DNA of 64,000 bases from Streptomyces sp. SA15 (GCF_002291145.1 NZ_NTGE01000095.1:62001-126000), one strand, 5' to 3'. Numbered from the stretch's first letter, positions 7,781-16,665 are shown. Translations and numbers: made by a program. The notes: generated by a model from the letters alone, not told the origin.

Positions 7781-8914
7781 TCACGACTCCGCCTTGCGAT
7801 GCACCCGCGCGATCCAGTCCGCCGGTTTGGAGATCTCCGTCTTGGTGGGGAGGGTGTTCGGGGAGGTCCACACGCGGTTGAAGCCGTCCATGCCGACCTG
7901 GTCGACGACGGCCCGTACGAAGCGTTCGCCGTCGCGGTACTGCCTGAGCTTGGCGTCCAGACCCAGCAGCTTGCGCAGGGCCATGTCCAGTCGGGAGGCG
8001 CCCTTGGCGCGGCGCTGCTGGAACTTCTCGCGGATCTCCGCGACGGTCGGTACGACGTCCGGACCCACCCCGTCCATCACGAAGTCGGCGTGGCCCTCCA
8101 GGAGGGACATCACGGCGGTGAGGCGGCCGAGGATCTCCCGCTGGGCGGGCGTCTGCACGATGTCCACGAGGGACCGTCCGCCGTCGTCCTCCTCGCCCTC
8201 GGGACGGCCCCCGGCGAGGGACTGGGCGGCCTCCCGGATGCGTTCCAACACGGTCATGGGGTCGACCTCGGTCTCGCCCAAGAACGACTGGATCTCACCC
8301 TCCAGGTGGTCCCGCAGCCAGGGCACCGCCGAGAACTGCGTGCGGTGCGTCTCCTCGTGCAGGCACACCCACAGGCGGAAGTCGTGGGGCTGCACGTCGA
8401 GTTCGCGCTCGACGTGCACGATGTTGGGGGCGACGAGCAGGAGCCGCCCGCCGCCGTTCTCCCCCGCCGGGAGGTCGCGGGTGGGCGGGGCGAAGGTCTC
8501 GTACTGGCCGAGGACGCGGGAGGCCAGGAAGGACAGCAGCATCCCCAGTTCGACGCCGGTCACCTTGCCGCCGACGGCGCCGAGGACCGCGCCGCCGGGG
8601 GTGTTGCCACGCCGCTCCTGCATCTTGTCGAGCAGCGGTTTGAGGATCTCCCGGAACCCGGCGACGTTCGCGCGGACCCAGCCGGGGCGGTCGACCACGA
8701 GGACCGGGGTGTCGTGGACGATCTCCGTGCCCATACGAGTGAAGCCCCGGACGTGTCCCTCCGAGGCCTTGGCGTGCCGACGCAACTCCGCGACGACGGC
8801 CCGGGCCTCGTCACGGCTCACGTCGGGGCCCGGCCGTACGAGCCGGGTCGCGGTCGCCACCGCGAGATTCCAGTCGACCATCCCGGAAGATGCAGCACCA
8901 CCGATGCTCGTCAT
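7781..8914 (-). CDS. Zinc-dependent metalloprotease (DUF2342 / F420-associated family)
   Basis: A 377-residue predicted soluble protease. It carries WVCLHEETHRTQF with zinc motif HEETH at 186-190 and, downstream, LLEGHADFVMDGVG with the likely third ligand region. These are the marks of the actinobacterial DUF2342 family, often named coenzyme F420 biosynthesis associated uncharacterised protein. There is no signal peptide. Its substrate is not known. It is on the same strand as tilS but separated by 192 bp, so it probably has a separate transcript. Confidence 0.85.
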   Translation of the reverse strand: MTSIGGAASSGMVDWNLAVATATRLVRPGPDVSRDEARAVVAELRRHAKASEGHVRGFTRMGTEIVHDTPVLVVDRPGWVRANVAGFREILKPLLDKMQERRGNTPGGAVLGAVGGKVTGVELGMLLSFLASRVLGQYETFAPPTRDLPAGENGGGRLLLVAPNIVHVERELDVQPHDFRLWVCLHEETHRTQFSAVPWLRDHLEGEIQSFLGETEVDPMTVLERIREAAQSLAGGRPEGEEDDGGRSLVDIVQTPAQREILGRLTAVMSLLEGHADFVMDGVGPDVVPTVAEIREKFQQRRAKGASRLDMALRKLLGLDAKLRQYRDGERFVRAVVDQVGMDGFNRVWTSPNTLPTKTEISKPADWIARVHRKAES

Positions 8915-8977
8915 GCGTCAACCGTACGTGAGCGCTGCCGCTGGGGGCAGGTCATGGCGTTGGCAGGGCTTGGCCCC

Positions 8978-9028
8978 AGGCCCCTTCTGATGGACCTCCG
9001 CGGCGTCACGGAGATCCATCAGAAGGGC
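8978..9028 (-). terminator. Terminator of dacB
   Basis: A long near-perfect stem (AGGCCCCTTCTGATGGA / TCCATCAGAAGGGCCT, extended by CTCCG/CGGAG) with an 8-nt loop lies just after the dacB stop and before the metalloprotease start. One bulged C and one mismatch are present. Confidence 0.75.
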
Positions 9029-9054
9029 CTTCTCCGAGGTGTCCGGCACGGCGG

Positions 9055-10686
9055 TCACCGACAACCGCATGCCGCGAGGGCCGTTGCCGTCTTGTCCAGT
9101 GCCGACTGCGCCGCCCGCGGATCCGACGTGTTCGACGTCAGGAACGCGAAGGCCAGCAGACTGCCGTCCTGGTCGACCACCGTTCCCGCCAGGGTGTTCA
9201 CGCCCGTCAGGGTCCCCGTCTTCGCTCGTACGATGCCTGCCGCGCCGTCGGCGTAGCGGCTGGTCAGCGTGCCGGTGAAGCCGGCCACCGGGAGGCCGGT
9301 GAGGATCGGGCGGAGTTCGGCGTGGGCGGGGTCGCCCGCCTTGGCCAGCAGTGTCGTGAGCAGGTCGGCGGTGAGTCGGTCGGCCCGGTCGAGGCCGCTG
9401 CCGTCCTGGAAGGACGTGCCCGACAGGGGCACTTCGAGCTTGCTCAGCTGAGCGGCGAGCGCCCGGCTGGCGCCGTCGAAGTCGGCGCGTTCGCCGGTCG
9501 CGACGGCCGTCTGGCGGGCGAGGGCCTCGGCGATGTCGTTGTCGCTGTTGGTGAGCATGCGTTCGACGAGGGCGGACAGCGGGGGCGAGGAGACCGTGGC
9601 GAGGGACTGTGCGCGCCCGGTCGCCTTGGAGGGGCCGGGGGACGTCGTCTTGATGCCGTGGTCCTCGAGGAGGGCGGCGAACTTGCGGGCGGCGTCCGCC
9701 GCCGGGTCCGTCACCCGGGGGGCGGGGCCGCTGGCGGAGTCGTCCGTGCGGGCCTCGTCGACCATCAGGGCGGAGACGGGGGCGAGGTTGTCGTTGACTC
9801 CGATGGGGTGAAGTTCGGAACCGGCGTACAGGGTGGTGTCGTACGAGAGCGTCACCTCGCGCATGTCGCGCTTCTTCAGGGCGGCGGCGGTCTCGTCGGC
9901 GAGGGTGCGCAGGCTCGCCCAGCCCTCGGCGTCCTCATGAGCGGTGAGGGTGGGGTCGCCGCCGCCGACGAGGACGAGTTCCCCGGTGTCGGCCTCGAGG
10001 GCCGCGCGGGTGGTGAGGCGGTGGTCGGCGCCCATGGCGGTCAGGGCGGCTGCGGCGGTGGCGATCTTCGTGGTGGAGGCGGGCGTGAGCGCGTCGTCGG
10101 CCCCGACGCCGTACAGGCGCCTGCCGGTGGCGACGTCCACGACGGCCGCCGTGACGCGGGTGCCGAGCGCCGTGTCCTTCAGGAGCGGGTCGAGGACGCC
10201 GGCGAGGGCCTGTCCGGTCGGGGCCGACTTCAGGCTGCCGGCGCCGCCGCCGAGGCCGGCGAGGACGGAGCCGGCGCTGGGGGCAGGGCGGGGCGCCCGG
10301 TCCGCCGTGCCGGGGGACGTACCGGAAGAACCATCGTGATCTGCGCCACCCATGCGCTCCTGGGCAGCCGCCCGGTCGCGCTCGGCCGTACGCTGACCGG
10401 TGGAGTCCCAAGGGCCTGCGGCGGTCACCACTCCGGCGGCCAGCGCCAGGCCGACGGTGGCGGCGCCCGCGGTGTACTGCCAGGTCTTCGCCCTCGTGAT
10501 CCGCGCGACCTGCGGTTTCGTGGCGCGTGCGAGCCGCGCGACCCGTGGTCTCGCGGCCGTGGCAGCGCGTGCGAGACGTGGGCCCACGGCGTCCGCGGCC
10601 TGTGCCAGACGCGGTCGTACGGCGTTCGCGACCCGCGTCACATGCGGTCTCGCGGCTCGCCAAGACCTCAGCTCTGGCACGACCAC
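9055..10686 (-). CDS. dacB: D-alanyl-D-alanine carboxypeptidase/endopeptidase (PBP4 type)
   Basis: A low-mass penicillin-binding protein that trims or cleaves peptidoglycan cross-links. Its motifs are STTK (Ser204, Lys207), NSDNDIAE (S-x-N type) and RAKTGTLTG (KTG). The 543 residues include an unusual N-terminus: residues 10-66 are Arg/Ala/Pro-rich helical repeats (RPRLAQAADAVG, GPRLARAATAA, RPRVARLARAT), then a membrane anchor at about 71-90, then a Ser/Gly-rich linker. The basic repeats would lie inside the cell. The gene is divergent from ppa, and a strong hairpin follows its stop. Confidence 0.93.
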   Translation of the reverse strand: MVVPELRSWRAARPHVTRVANAVRPRLAQAADAVGPRLARAATAARPRVARLARATKPQVARITRAKTWQYTAGAATVGLALAAGVVTAAGPWDSTGQRTAERDRAAAQERMGGADHDGSSGTSPGTADRAPRPAPSAGSVLAGLGGGAGSLKSAPTGQALAGVLDPLLKDTALGTRVTAAVVDVATGRRLYGVGADDALTPASTTKIATAAAALTAMGADHRLTTRAALEADTGELVLVGGGDPTLTAHEDAEGWASLRTLADETAAALKKRDMREVTLSYDTTLYAGSELHPIGVNDNLAPVSALMVDEARTDDSASGPAPRVTDPAADAARKFAALLEDHGIKTTSPGPSKATGRAQSLATVSSPPLSALVERMLTNSDNDIAEALARQTAVATGERADFDGASRALAAQLSKLEVPLSGTSFQDGSGLDRADRLTADLLTTLLAKAGDPAHAELRPILTGLPVAGFTGTLTSRYADGAAGIVRAKTGTLTGVNTLAGTVVDQDGSLLAFAFLTSNTSDPRAAQSALDKTATALAACGCR

Positions 10687-10765
10687 CAGCCCCTTTCGCG
10701 ATCACACACCTGCGTGAGGGACACTTAACCACCAGAACTATGTGCTGATCATGGAGGAGCCACCG

Positions 10766-11257
10766 GTGGAGTTCGACGTCACGATCGAGATTCCGAAGGG
10801 TTCGCGGAACAAGTACGAGGTGGACCACGAGACCGGTCGGATCCGCCTGGACCGTCGCCTCTTCACCTCGACCAGCTACCCGGCCGACTACGGCTTCGTC
10901 GAGAACACCCTCGGCGAGGACGGCGACCCGCTGGACGCGCTGGTCATCCTGGACGAGCCGACCTTCCCCGGCTGCCTCATCCAGTGCCGCACGATCGGCA
11001 TGTTCCGGATGACGGACGAGGCCGGTGGCGACGACAAGCTGCTGTGCGTGCCGGCGCACGACCCGCGCGTGGAGCACCTGCGTGACATCCACCACGTGTC
11101 GGAGTTCGACCGCCTGGAGATCCAGCACTTCTTCGAGGTCTACAAGGACCTGGAGCCCGGCAAGTCCGTCGAGGGCGCCAACTGGGTGGGCCGTACGGAC
11201 GCCGAGGCCGAGATCGAGCGGTCCTACAAGCGCTTCAAGGAGCAGGGCGGTCACTGA
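10766..11257 (+). CDS. ppa: Inorganic pyrophosphatase
   Basis: A soluble family-I enzyme that hydrolyses pyrophosphate and so pulls biosynthetic reactions forward. The 163-residue hexamer-type protein has EIPKGSRNKYEVD, SYPADYGFVENT, the signature EDGDPLDALVI with metal-binding aspartates, and KDLEPGKSVEGANWVGR. GTG at 10766 gives the classical MEFDVTIEIPKG start, with GGAGG about 8 nt upstream. The upstream in-frame ATG at 10751 overlaps that ribosome site, so it is less likely. Confidence 0.97.
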   Translation: MEFDVTIEIPKGSRNKYEVDHETGRIRLDRRLFTSTSYPADYGFVENTLGEDGDPLDALVILDEPTFPGCLIQCRTIGMFRMTDEAGGDDKLLCVPAHDPRVEHLRDIHHVSEFDRLEIQHFFEVYKDLEPGKSVEGANWVGRTDAEAEIERSYKRFKEQGGH

Positions 11258-11266
11258 TTCCGCTGT

Positions 11267-11306
11267 CGCGAAGGGGCCGCACGCACACGCGTGCGGCCCC
11301 TTCGCG
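11267..11306 (+). terminator. Terminator of ppa
   Basis: A perfect 18-bp stem (CGCGAAGGGGCCGCACGC / GCGTGCGGCCCCTTCGCG) with a 4-nt ACAC loop lies 9 bp after the ppa stop. Confidence 0.9.
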
Positions 11307-11360
11307 TATCTGTGCGCATACTGAGGCTTGCTGAACGTGTCGTACAGGGAGCGCTACGCA

Positions 11361-13061
11361 GTGACGGAGGCGGAGGACCGCAAGCCGCGGTCGGACGAGG
11401 CCAGGAGTGCCTTCGCAGCACCTGGTGTGGTCGTCGGGGATTCTGCCGAGTCCTCCACGACATCCGAGTTCGCGATTCCCGAGGGCCTCGCGGCCCCCAG
11501 GGTCGTCGGGACGGAGTCGGAGACCACATCCGAGTTCGCCCTCCCCAAGGGGCTCGACGTCCCGCACACGCCCGTGGCGGAGCCCGAGGGGTCGGCGTTC
11601 AGCCCACCGAGGACCTACAGCGCCCGGCACGCGCCGCCCGCGTTCACGCCGCCGACCGGCATACCCATGGTCAGTCTGACCAAGGATGTGCCCTGGCAGG
11701 ACCGGATGCGCACGATGCTGCGGATGCCGGTGGCCGAGCGGCCCGCGCCGGAGCTCGTGCACAAGGCGGAGGAGGACGAAGGCCCGGCCGTTCCGCGCGT
11801 CCTCGACCTGACGCTGCGTATCGGTGAACTGCTGCTGGCGGGCGGCGAGGGTGCCGAGGACGTGGAGGCGGCGATGTTCGCCGTCTGCCGGTCCTACGGC
11901 CTGGACCGCTGCGAGCCGAACGTCACCTTCACCCTGCTGTCGATCTCCTACCAGCCGTCCCTGGTCGACGACCCGGTGACGGCGTCCCGGACGGTGCGCC
12001 GCCGGGGCACCGACTACACGCGCCTGGCGGCCGTCTACCAGTTGGTGGACGACCTCAGCGACCCGGAGACCCACATCTCCCTGGAGGAGGCCTACGGGCG
12101 GCTCGCCGAGATCCGCCGCAACCGGCACCCCTACGCCGGCTGGACGCTGACCGCCGCGAGCGGGCTGCTGGCGGGTGCGGCCTCCGTGCTCGTCGGCGGT
12201 GACCTCATCGTCTTCGTGGCGGCCGCGCTGGGCGCGATGCTCGGCGACCGGCTGGCGTGGCTGTGCGCGGGGCGCGGGCTGCCGGAGTTCTACCAGTTCA
12301 CGATCGCCGCGACGCCGCCCGCCGCGATCGCGATCGCACTGACGCTGGCGCACGTCGACGTCAAGGCGTCCGCGGTCATCACCGGTGGGCTGTTCGCGCT
12401 GCTGCCCGGACGGGCGCTGGTGGCGGGCGTGCAGGACGGTCTGACCGGCTACTACATCACCGCGTCCGCGCGGCTGCTGGAAGTCATGTACTTCTTCGTG
12501 GGCATCGTCGTCGGGGTGCTGGTGATGCTCTACGTCGGCGTCCAGCTGGGCGCCCGCCTCACCCCCGACGCGGCCCTGAGCGCCGAACCACGGCCGCTTT
12601 TGCAGATCGGCGCGTCGATGCTGCTGTCCCTGGCCTTCGCGGTGCTGCTGCAGCAGGAACGGGCCACCGTGCTGGCGGTGACCCTGAACGGGGGTGTCGC
12701 ATGGTCGGTGTACGGCGCGATGCACTACGCGGGCGGGCTCTCGCCGGTTGCCTCCACGGCGGTCGCGGCGGGGCTGGTCGGGTTGTTCGGGCAGTTGCTG
12801 GCCCGGTACCAGTTCGCGTCGGCGCTGCCATACACGACGGCGGCGATCGGGCCCCTGCTGCCCGGTTCCGCGTCGTATTTCGGGCTGTTGTCGATAGCGC
12901 AGAACGAGCTCGACGCGGGGCTGGTGTCGTTGTCGCAGGCCGCGGCGCTGGCGATGGCCATCGCCATCGGCGTGAATCTGGGATCGGAGATCTCTCGGTT
13001 GACCCTGCGGATCGGGTCACCCGAGAAGCGGCGGGCCGCCAAGCGGACGCGGGGGTTCTAG
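11361..13061 (+). CDS. Threonine/serine exporter family protein (ThrE-like)
   Basis: About 566 residues. The C-terminal two thirds are a ThrE/DUF1212 unit plus a DUF3815-like unit, with around ten hydrophobic segments (for example WTLTAASGLLAGAASVLVGG and VMYFFVGIVVGVLVMLYVGV). These are predicted to export threonine and serine. The first 150 residues are soluble and disordered, with a duplicated motif TTSEFAIPEGL / TTSEFALPKGL. GTG at 11361 has GGGAG 9 nt upstream; an in-frame TTG or ATG slightly upstream is possible. It has its own spacing from ppa, behind a strong terminator. Confidence 0.85.
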   Translation: MTEAEDRKPRSDEARSAFAAPGVVVGDSAESSTTSEFAIPEGLAAPRVVGTESETTSEFALPKGLDVPHTPVAEPEGSAFSPPRTYSARHAPPAFTPPTGIPMVSLTKDVPWQDRMRTMLRMPVAERPAPELVHKAEEDEGPAVPRVLDLTLRIGELLLAGGEGAEDVEAAMFAVCRSYGLDRCEPNVTFTLLSISYQPSLVDDPVTASRTVRRRGTDYTRLAAVYQLVDDLSDPETHISLEEAYGRLAEIRRNRHPYAGWTLTAASGLLAGAASVLVGGDLIVFVAAALGAMLGDRLAWLCAGRGLPEFYQFTIAATPPAAIAIALTLAHVDVKASAVITGGLFALLPGRALVAGVQDGLTGYYITASARLLEVMYFFVGIVVGVLVMLYVGVQLGARLTPDAALSAEPRPLLQIGASMLLSLAFAVLLQQERATVLAVTLNGGVAWSVYGAMHYAGGLSPVASTAVAAGLVGLFGQLLARYQFASALPYTTAAIGPLLPGSASYFGLLSIAQNELDAGLVSLSQAAALAMAIAIGVNLGSEISRLTLRIGSPEKRRAAKRTRGF

Positions 13062-13097
13062 CGCCGGGTGCCTACAGGCCGGGTGCCTACGGGGGCG

Positions 13098-13979
13098 TCA
13101 GTAACCCTGCCCCTGGTTGTACGGGCCCTGCTCGTTCTGCTGGCCGTAGCCCTGGGGGTACTGCTGGGCGTAGGGCTGCTGGGGGTTCTGGTCGTAGTAC
13201 TGGTCGTAGCCGTACTGCTGCCGGCCCTGGGTGCCCTGGCCGCCGTACGGCGGCTGGGGCTGCGGCTCGTCGGCCGACGGGATGCGGCGGAGCTGCGTCG
13301 TCGCGTCGTCCATCATCGGGGCCATCTGCGGCTGGACGGCGGGAGCCTCCGCGACCGCGCGCTTCTTCTTCGACCGTTCGCGCAGGTATTCGATGATGAT
13401 CGGGACCACGGAGACGAAGACGATCAGGATGAGGATCGCCTCGACGTTCGTCTTGATGAACTCGATCTGGCCGAGCCAGTAGCCGGCGAGGGTGACGCCC
13501 GTGCCCCAGGCGATGCCACCGATGACGTTGTACGTGAAGAACGTGCGGTACTTCATACGGCCGGCGCCAGCCACGATGGGGGCGAAGGTGCGCACGATCG
13601 GTACGAAGCGGGCGAGGACGATCGCCTTGGGGCCGTACTTCTCCATGAACTCGTGGGCCTTCTCCAGGTTCTCCTGCTTGAAGAGTTTGGAGTTGGGCCG
13701 GCTGAAGAGCCTGGGACCGAAGAACTTGCCGATCATGTAGCCCACTTGGTCGCCGATGACGGCGGCGATCACGATCAGCGTGCAGACCAGCCACAAGGGC
13801 TGGGTGATGTAAGTGCCCTCGGCCACGAAGAGTCCCGCGGTGAACAGCAGCGAGTCGCCCGGCAGGAACGCGAAGAGCCCGGACTCGGCGAAGACGATCA
13901 GCAGGATGCCGGGCAGGCTGAAGGTCTCGATCAGGTAGTCGGGGCTGAGCCACTCGGGGCCGAGCGCGAGCGTGGTCAC
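13098..13979 (-). CDS. DedA/SNARE-associated family membrane protein
   Basis: About 293 residues. The DedA domain (VTT fold) has FSLPGILLIVFAESGLFAFLPGDSLLFTAGL, IGDQVGYMIGKFFGPRLF and the conserved FVPIVRTFAPIVAGAGRM. Related proteins act as lipid scramblases or flippases for carrier lipids. After residue 220 comes a long low-complexity tail rich in Gln, Tyr, Gly and Pro (QQYGYDQYYDQNPQQPYAQ), predicted disordered and cytoplasmic. GTG at 13979 has AGGAG about 10 nt upstream. Larger in-frame extensions run through non-coding sequence. Confidence 0.9.
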   Translation of the reverse strand: MTTLALGPEWLSPDYLIETFSLPGILLIVFAESGLFAFLPGDSLLFTAGLFVAEGTYITQPLWLVCTLIVIAAVIGDQVGYMIGKFFGPRLFSRPNSKLFKQENLEKAHEFMEKYGPKAIVLARFVPIVRTFAPIVAGAGRMKYRTFFTYNVIGGIAWGTGVTLAGYWLGQIEFIKTNVEAILILIVFVSVVPIIIEYLRERSKKKRAVAEAPAVQPQMAPMMDDATTQLRRIPSADEPQPQPPYGGQGTQGRQQYGYDQYYDQNPQQPYAQQYPQGYGQQNEQGPYNQGQGY

Positions 13980-14128
13980 GGGATTGTGGCTCCTGCTGGT
14001 GGGAGGCGGGCTGGGGGCTGGCTGCCCAAAAGTATCAACGCAGCCGTCGTGACCCAGGTTCCATGGAGGATCCCAGGATGCACTGTGGTCCGCCTGGGAC
14101 AAAGCTGTGAGCCATGACGGCGGCGGTC

Positions 14129-14157
14129 CTGGCCCGGGAGTGAGCCTCCCGGGCCAG
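14129..14157 (-). terminator. Terminator of tipA
   Basis: A 12-bp perfect stem (CTGGCCCGGGAG / CTCCCGGGCCAG, 5-nt loop) starts 4 bp after the tipA stop. Confidence 0.8.
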
Positions 14158-14161
14158 GATT

Positions 14162-14923
14162 CTAGGACGTGTGCCGGGCCGCGTTCGCCTTGATCGCGTC
14201 CCTGAGGTGTTCGGCGAGTCCCGGGCGCATGGAGTCGTAGAACGCCTTGAAGCGCTCGTCGGACACGTACATGTCGGCGAGGCACTGGTGCATCTCGTAC
14301 GGGCACTCGTAGTACCACGTGCCGATGTGCTGTCGATGTTCCTCGGCCATGTCCATGGCCCGCTCGCCGGTTGACGGCTCGTCCTCGGCCATCAGGCCCT
14401 TGTAACGCTCGCTCCAGTCGTCCGCCTCGGCCTGCAGCCGCTTCCAGTCCTCCTTGGTGTACTGGGCCGCGCGCCGCTGCGACTCTGCGTACGCCTCCGT
14501 GCCGCCCCAGCGCTGTTCCGCCTCCTGTGCGTACTGCTCCGGATCCTTGTCGCCGAAGACCTCGAACCGCTCCTGGGGCGTGAGGTTGATTCCCATCTTG
14601 CGTGCCTCCATGGCGTGCTCCACGGCCTCCGCCATCTTCTGCAGCTTCTCGATCCGGGCGGTCAGCAGTTCATGCTGGCGGCGCAGGTGGGCGCGCGGGT
14701 CCACGGCCGGATCGTCGAGCAGGGCGGCGACCTCGTCGAGCGGGAAGCCGAGCTCTCGGTAGAACAGGATCTGCTGCAGCCGGTCGAGGTCGACGTCGCT
14801 GTAACGCCGGTGGCCGGCGTGGCTGCGCTCGCTCGGGACGAGCAGGCCGATGTCGTCGTAGTGGTGCAGCGTGCGCACCGTGACTCCGGCGAATCCGGCG
14901 ACCTGTCCCACGGAATAACTCAC
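14162..14923 (-). CDS. tipA: Thiostrepton-inducible MerR-family activator TipAL
   Basis: TipAL is a MerR-type activator that covalently captures thiopeptide antibiotics and turns on its own promoter. The 253 residues match the family length. The N-terminus has the MerR winged helix (MSYSVGQVAGFAGVTVRTLHHYDDIGLL) and a dimerisation coiled coil at about 75-110. The C-terminal drug-binding domain has Cys207 (YECPYE) and Cys214 (MHQCLADMYVSDERF), the positions of the known binding site. The start is GTG. The promoter faces away from the divergent glutamate decarboxylase gene. Confidence 0.96.
   Translation of the reverse strand: MSYSVGQVAGFAGVTVRTLHHYDDIGLLVPSERSHAGHRRYSDVDLDRLQQILFYRELGFPLDEVAALLDDPAVDPRAHLRRQHELLTARIEKLQKMAEAVEHAMEARKMGINLTPQERFEVFGDKDPEQYAQEAEQRWGGTEAYAESQRRAAQYTKEDWKRLQAEADDWSERYKGLMAEDEPSTGERAMDMAEEHRQHIGTWYYECPYEMHQCLADMYVSDERFKAFYDSMRPGLAEHLRDAIKANAARHTS
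14594..14609 (-). promoter_or_regulatory. tipA: Internal ribosome site and start for TipAS
   Basis: Met110 of TipAL is an ATG (14594-14596) with GGAGG 8 nt upstream (14605-14609). In characterised tipA genes the abundant short form TipAS, a drug-sequestering domain without the DNA-binding half, starts at this same position. The two-product arrangement is therefore kept here. Confidence 0.85.
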
Positions 14924-14952
14924 TTCTTCCGCTCCCTTCTCAGTACGCCTTC

Positions 14953-14983
14953 ACGATGAATCCTTACGTGGCGTGAGGTGCAA
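14953..14983 (-). promoter_or_regulatory. tipA promoter with 19-bp spacer
   Basis: On the minus strand TTGCAC (-35, 14978-14983) and CATCGT (-10, 14953-14958) are separated by exactly 19 bp containing a CTCACG/CGT-AGG dyad. An over-long spacer is the hallmark of MerR-activated promoters, and the sequence closely resembles the well-known thiostrepton-inducible promoter. Confidence 0.88.
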
Positions 14984-15013
14984 GTCCTCCGGCCCGGTCC
15001 TACCGTCGTACGC

Positions 15014-16441
15014 ATGCCACTGCACCCAGGGGACAGCGGAGCACCGGATGACAAGGGCGTCGGGCGCAGGCTCGCCGTCAACCCTTTCCACGGCGAGGCG
15101 AACCCGGTCGGCGGTATGACCGAGGCCCCGCCCAAGCACCGGCTCCCGGACGCCCCCCTGCCGCCCACGACCGCCTACCAACTCGTGCACGACGAGCTGA
15201 TGCTCGACGGCAACTCCCGGCTGAATCTCGCCACCTTCGTCACCACCTGGATGGAACCGCAGGCGGGCATCCTGATGGGCGAGTGCCGGGACAAGAACAT
15301 GATCGACAAGGACGAGTACCCGCGCACCGCCGAGCTGGAGCGGCGCTGTGTGGCCATGCTCGCCGATCTGTGGAACGCGCCCGACCCCTCGGCGGCCGTG
15401 GGCTGCTCGACGACCGGGTCGAGCGAGGCGTGCATGCTCGCGGGGATGGCCCTCAAGCGGCGGTGGGCGCGGCGGAACGCCGACCGGTACCCGGCCCGGG
15501 ACGTCCGCCCGAACCTCGTCATGGGGATCAATGTCCAGGTCTGCTGGGAGAAGTTCTGCACCTTCTGGGAGGTGGAGGCCCGTCAGGTCCCCATGGAGGG
15601 CGACCGGTTCCACCTCGATCCGCAGGCCGCCGCCGAGCTGTGCGACGAGAACACCATCGGGGTCGTGGGCATCCTCGGCTCCACCTTCGACGGCTCCTAC
15701 GAGCCGATCGCCGACCTGTGCGCCGCCCTCGACGCCCTCCAGGAGCGCACCGGCCTCGACATCCCCGTCCACGTCGACGGTGCGTCCGGCGCCATGGTCG
15801 CGCCCTTCCTCGACGAGGACCTGGTGTGGGACTTCTGGCTGCCGAGGGTCGCCTCCATCAACACCTCCGGGCACAAGTACGGTCTCGTCTACCCGGGCGT
15901 CGGCTGGGCGCTGTGGCGGGACGCGGAGGCCCTGCCCGAGGAACTCGTCTTCCGCGTCAACTACCTGGGCGGCGACATGCCGACCTTCGCGCTGAACTTC
16001 TCTCGGCCGGGCGCGCAGATCGTGGCGCAGTACTACACCTTCCTGCGGCTGGGCCGGGAGGGGTACCGGGCCGTGCAGCAGGCCGCGCGGGACGTGGCCA
16101 CCAGCCTCGCCGAACGTGTCGAGGCGCTCGGCGACTTCCGGCTGCTGACCCGGGGCGACGAGCTTCCCGTATTCGCCTTCACGACCGCTCCGGACGTCCG
16201 GGAGTACGACGTCTTCGACGTCTCCCGGCGGCTGCGCGAGCGCGGCTGGCTCGTGCCCGCGTACACCTTCCCGCCCCACCGCGAGGACCTGTCCGTGCTG
16301 CGGGTGGTGTGCCGCAACGGCTTCTCGGCCGACCTCGCCGAGCTGTTCGTGGAGGACCTGGGGCGGCTGCTGCCAGAACTGCGCCGGCAGCCGCATCCCC
16401 TGACCCCGGACAAGGACATGGCGACCGGGTTTCACCACTGA
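15014..16441 (+). CDS. gad: Glutamate decarboxylase
   Basis: A PLP enzyme that converts glutamate to GABA and CO2, consuming a proton. The 475-residue protein has CSTTGSSEACMLAGMALKRRW (cofactor phosphate loop), VHVDGASGAMVAPF (Asp on the pyridine ring) and the Schiff-base lysine in INTSGHKYGLVYPGVGW. ATG at 15014 gives MPLHPGD. The longer frame would run back into the tipA promoter and is rejected. It is divergent from tipA with about 90 bp between the two starts. Confidence 0.94.
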   Translation: MPLHPGDSGAPDDKGVGRRLAVNPFHGEANPVGGMTEAPPKHRLPDAPLPPTTAYQLVHDELMLDGNSRLNLATFVTTWMEPQAGILMGECRDKNMIDKDEYPRTAELERRCVAMLADLWNAPDPSAAVGCSTTGSSEACMLAGMALKRRWARRNADRYPARDVRPNLVMGINVQVCWEKFCTFWEVEARQVPMEGDRFHLDPQAAAELCDENTIGVVGILGSTFDGSYEPIADLCAALDALQERTGLDIPVHVDGASGAMVAPFLDEDLVWDFWLPRVASINTSGHKYGLVYPGVGWALWRDAEALPEELVFRVNYLGGDMPTFALNFSRPGAQIVAQYYTFLRLGREGYRAVQQAARDVATSLAERVEALGDFRLLTRGDELPVFAFTTAPDVREYDVFDVSRRLRERGWLVPAYTFPPHREDLSVLRVVCRNGFSADLAELFVEDLGRLLPELRRQPHPLTPDKDMATGFHH

Positions 16442-16586
16442 CGCGGCCGTCCGGTCCGCGGCTGTACGCCACCCTCCCCTGATCCACCTCATGAGCCCCC
16501 CCCCGATCCGCCCGGCCGCGACGCACTGTCATTTCTGGTACACCGCTCACCGCGCCCGGGTTCCCACCGGCGCATGGCGATTTCTG

Positions 16587-16665
16587 CCCTACTCGCCCAA
16601 CTTCCCGCCCTACTCGCCCAACTTCCCGCCCTACTTGCCCAACTTCCCGCCCTACTTGCTCAACG
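16587..16665. repeat. 21-bp tandem repeat, 3.8 copies, at the 3' end of an ABC permease gene
   Basis: Three full 21-bp units start at 16587, 16608 and 16629, and a partial one at 16650 includes the last codons and stop of the permease gene. Read on the minus strand each unit repeats the ...AGTAG end of the gene. Because 21 is a multiple of three, each copy places another in-frame TAG. The array seems to have grown from the gene end. The rest of the gap to the decarboxylase gene (16442-16586) has no gene. Confidence 0.9.

Noticed and set aside
13098..14318. Longer DedA start adding 113 residues
   Set aside because: The added part crosses the tipA terminator and tipA coding DNA and has no ribosome site; GTG at 13979 has AGGAG.
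16587..16665. CRISPR array
   Set aside because: Units are directly abutting 21-mers with no spacers; it is a tandem repeat. The same applies to 26847-27025.
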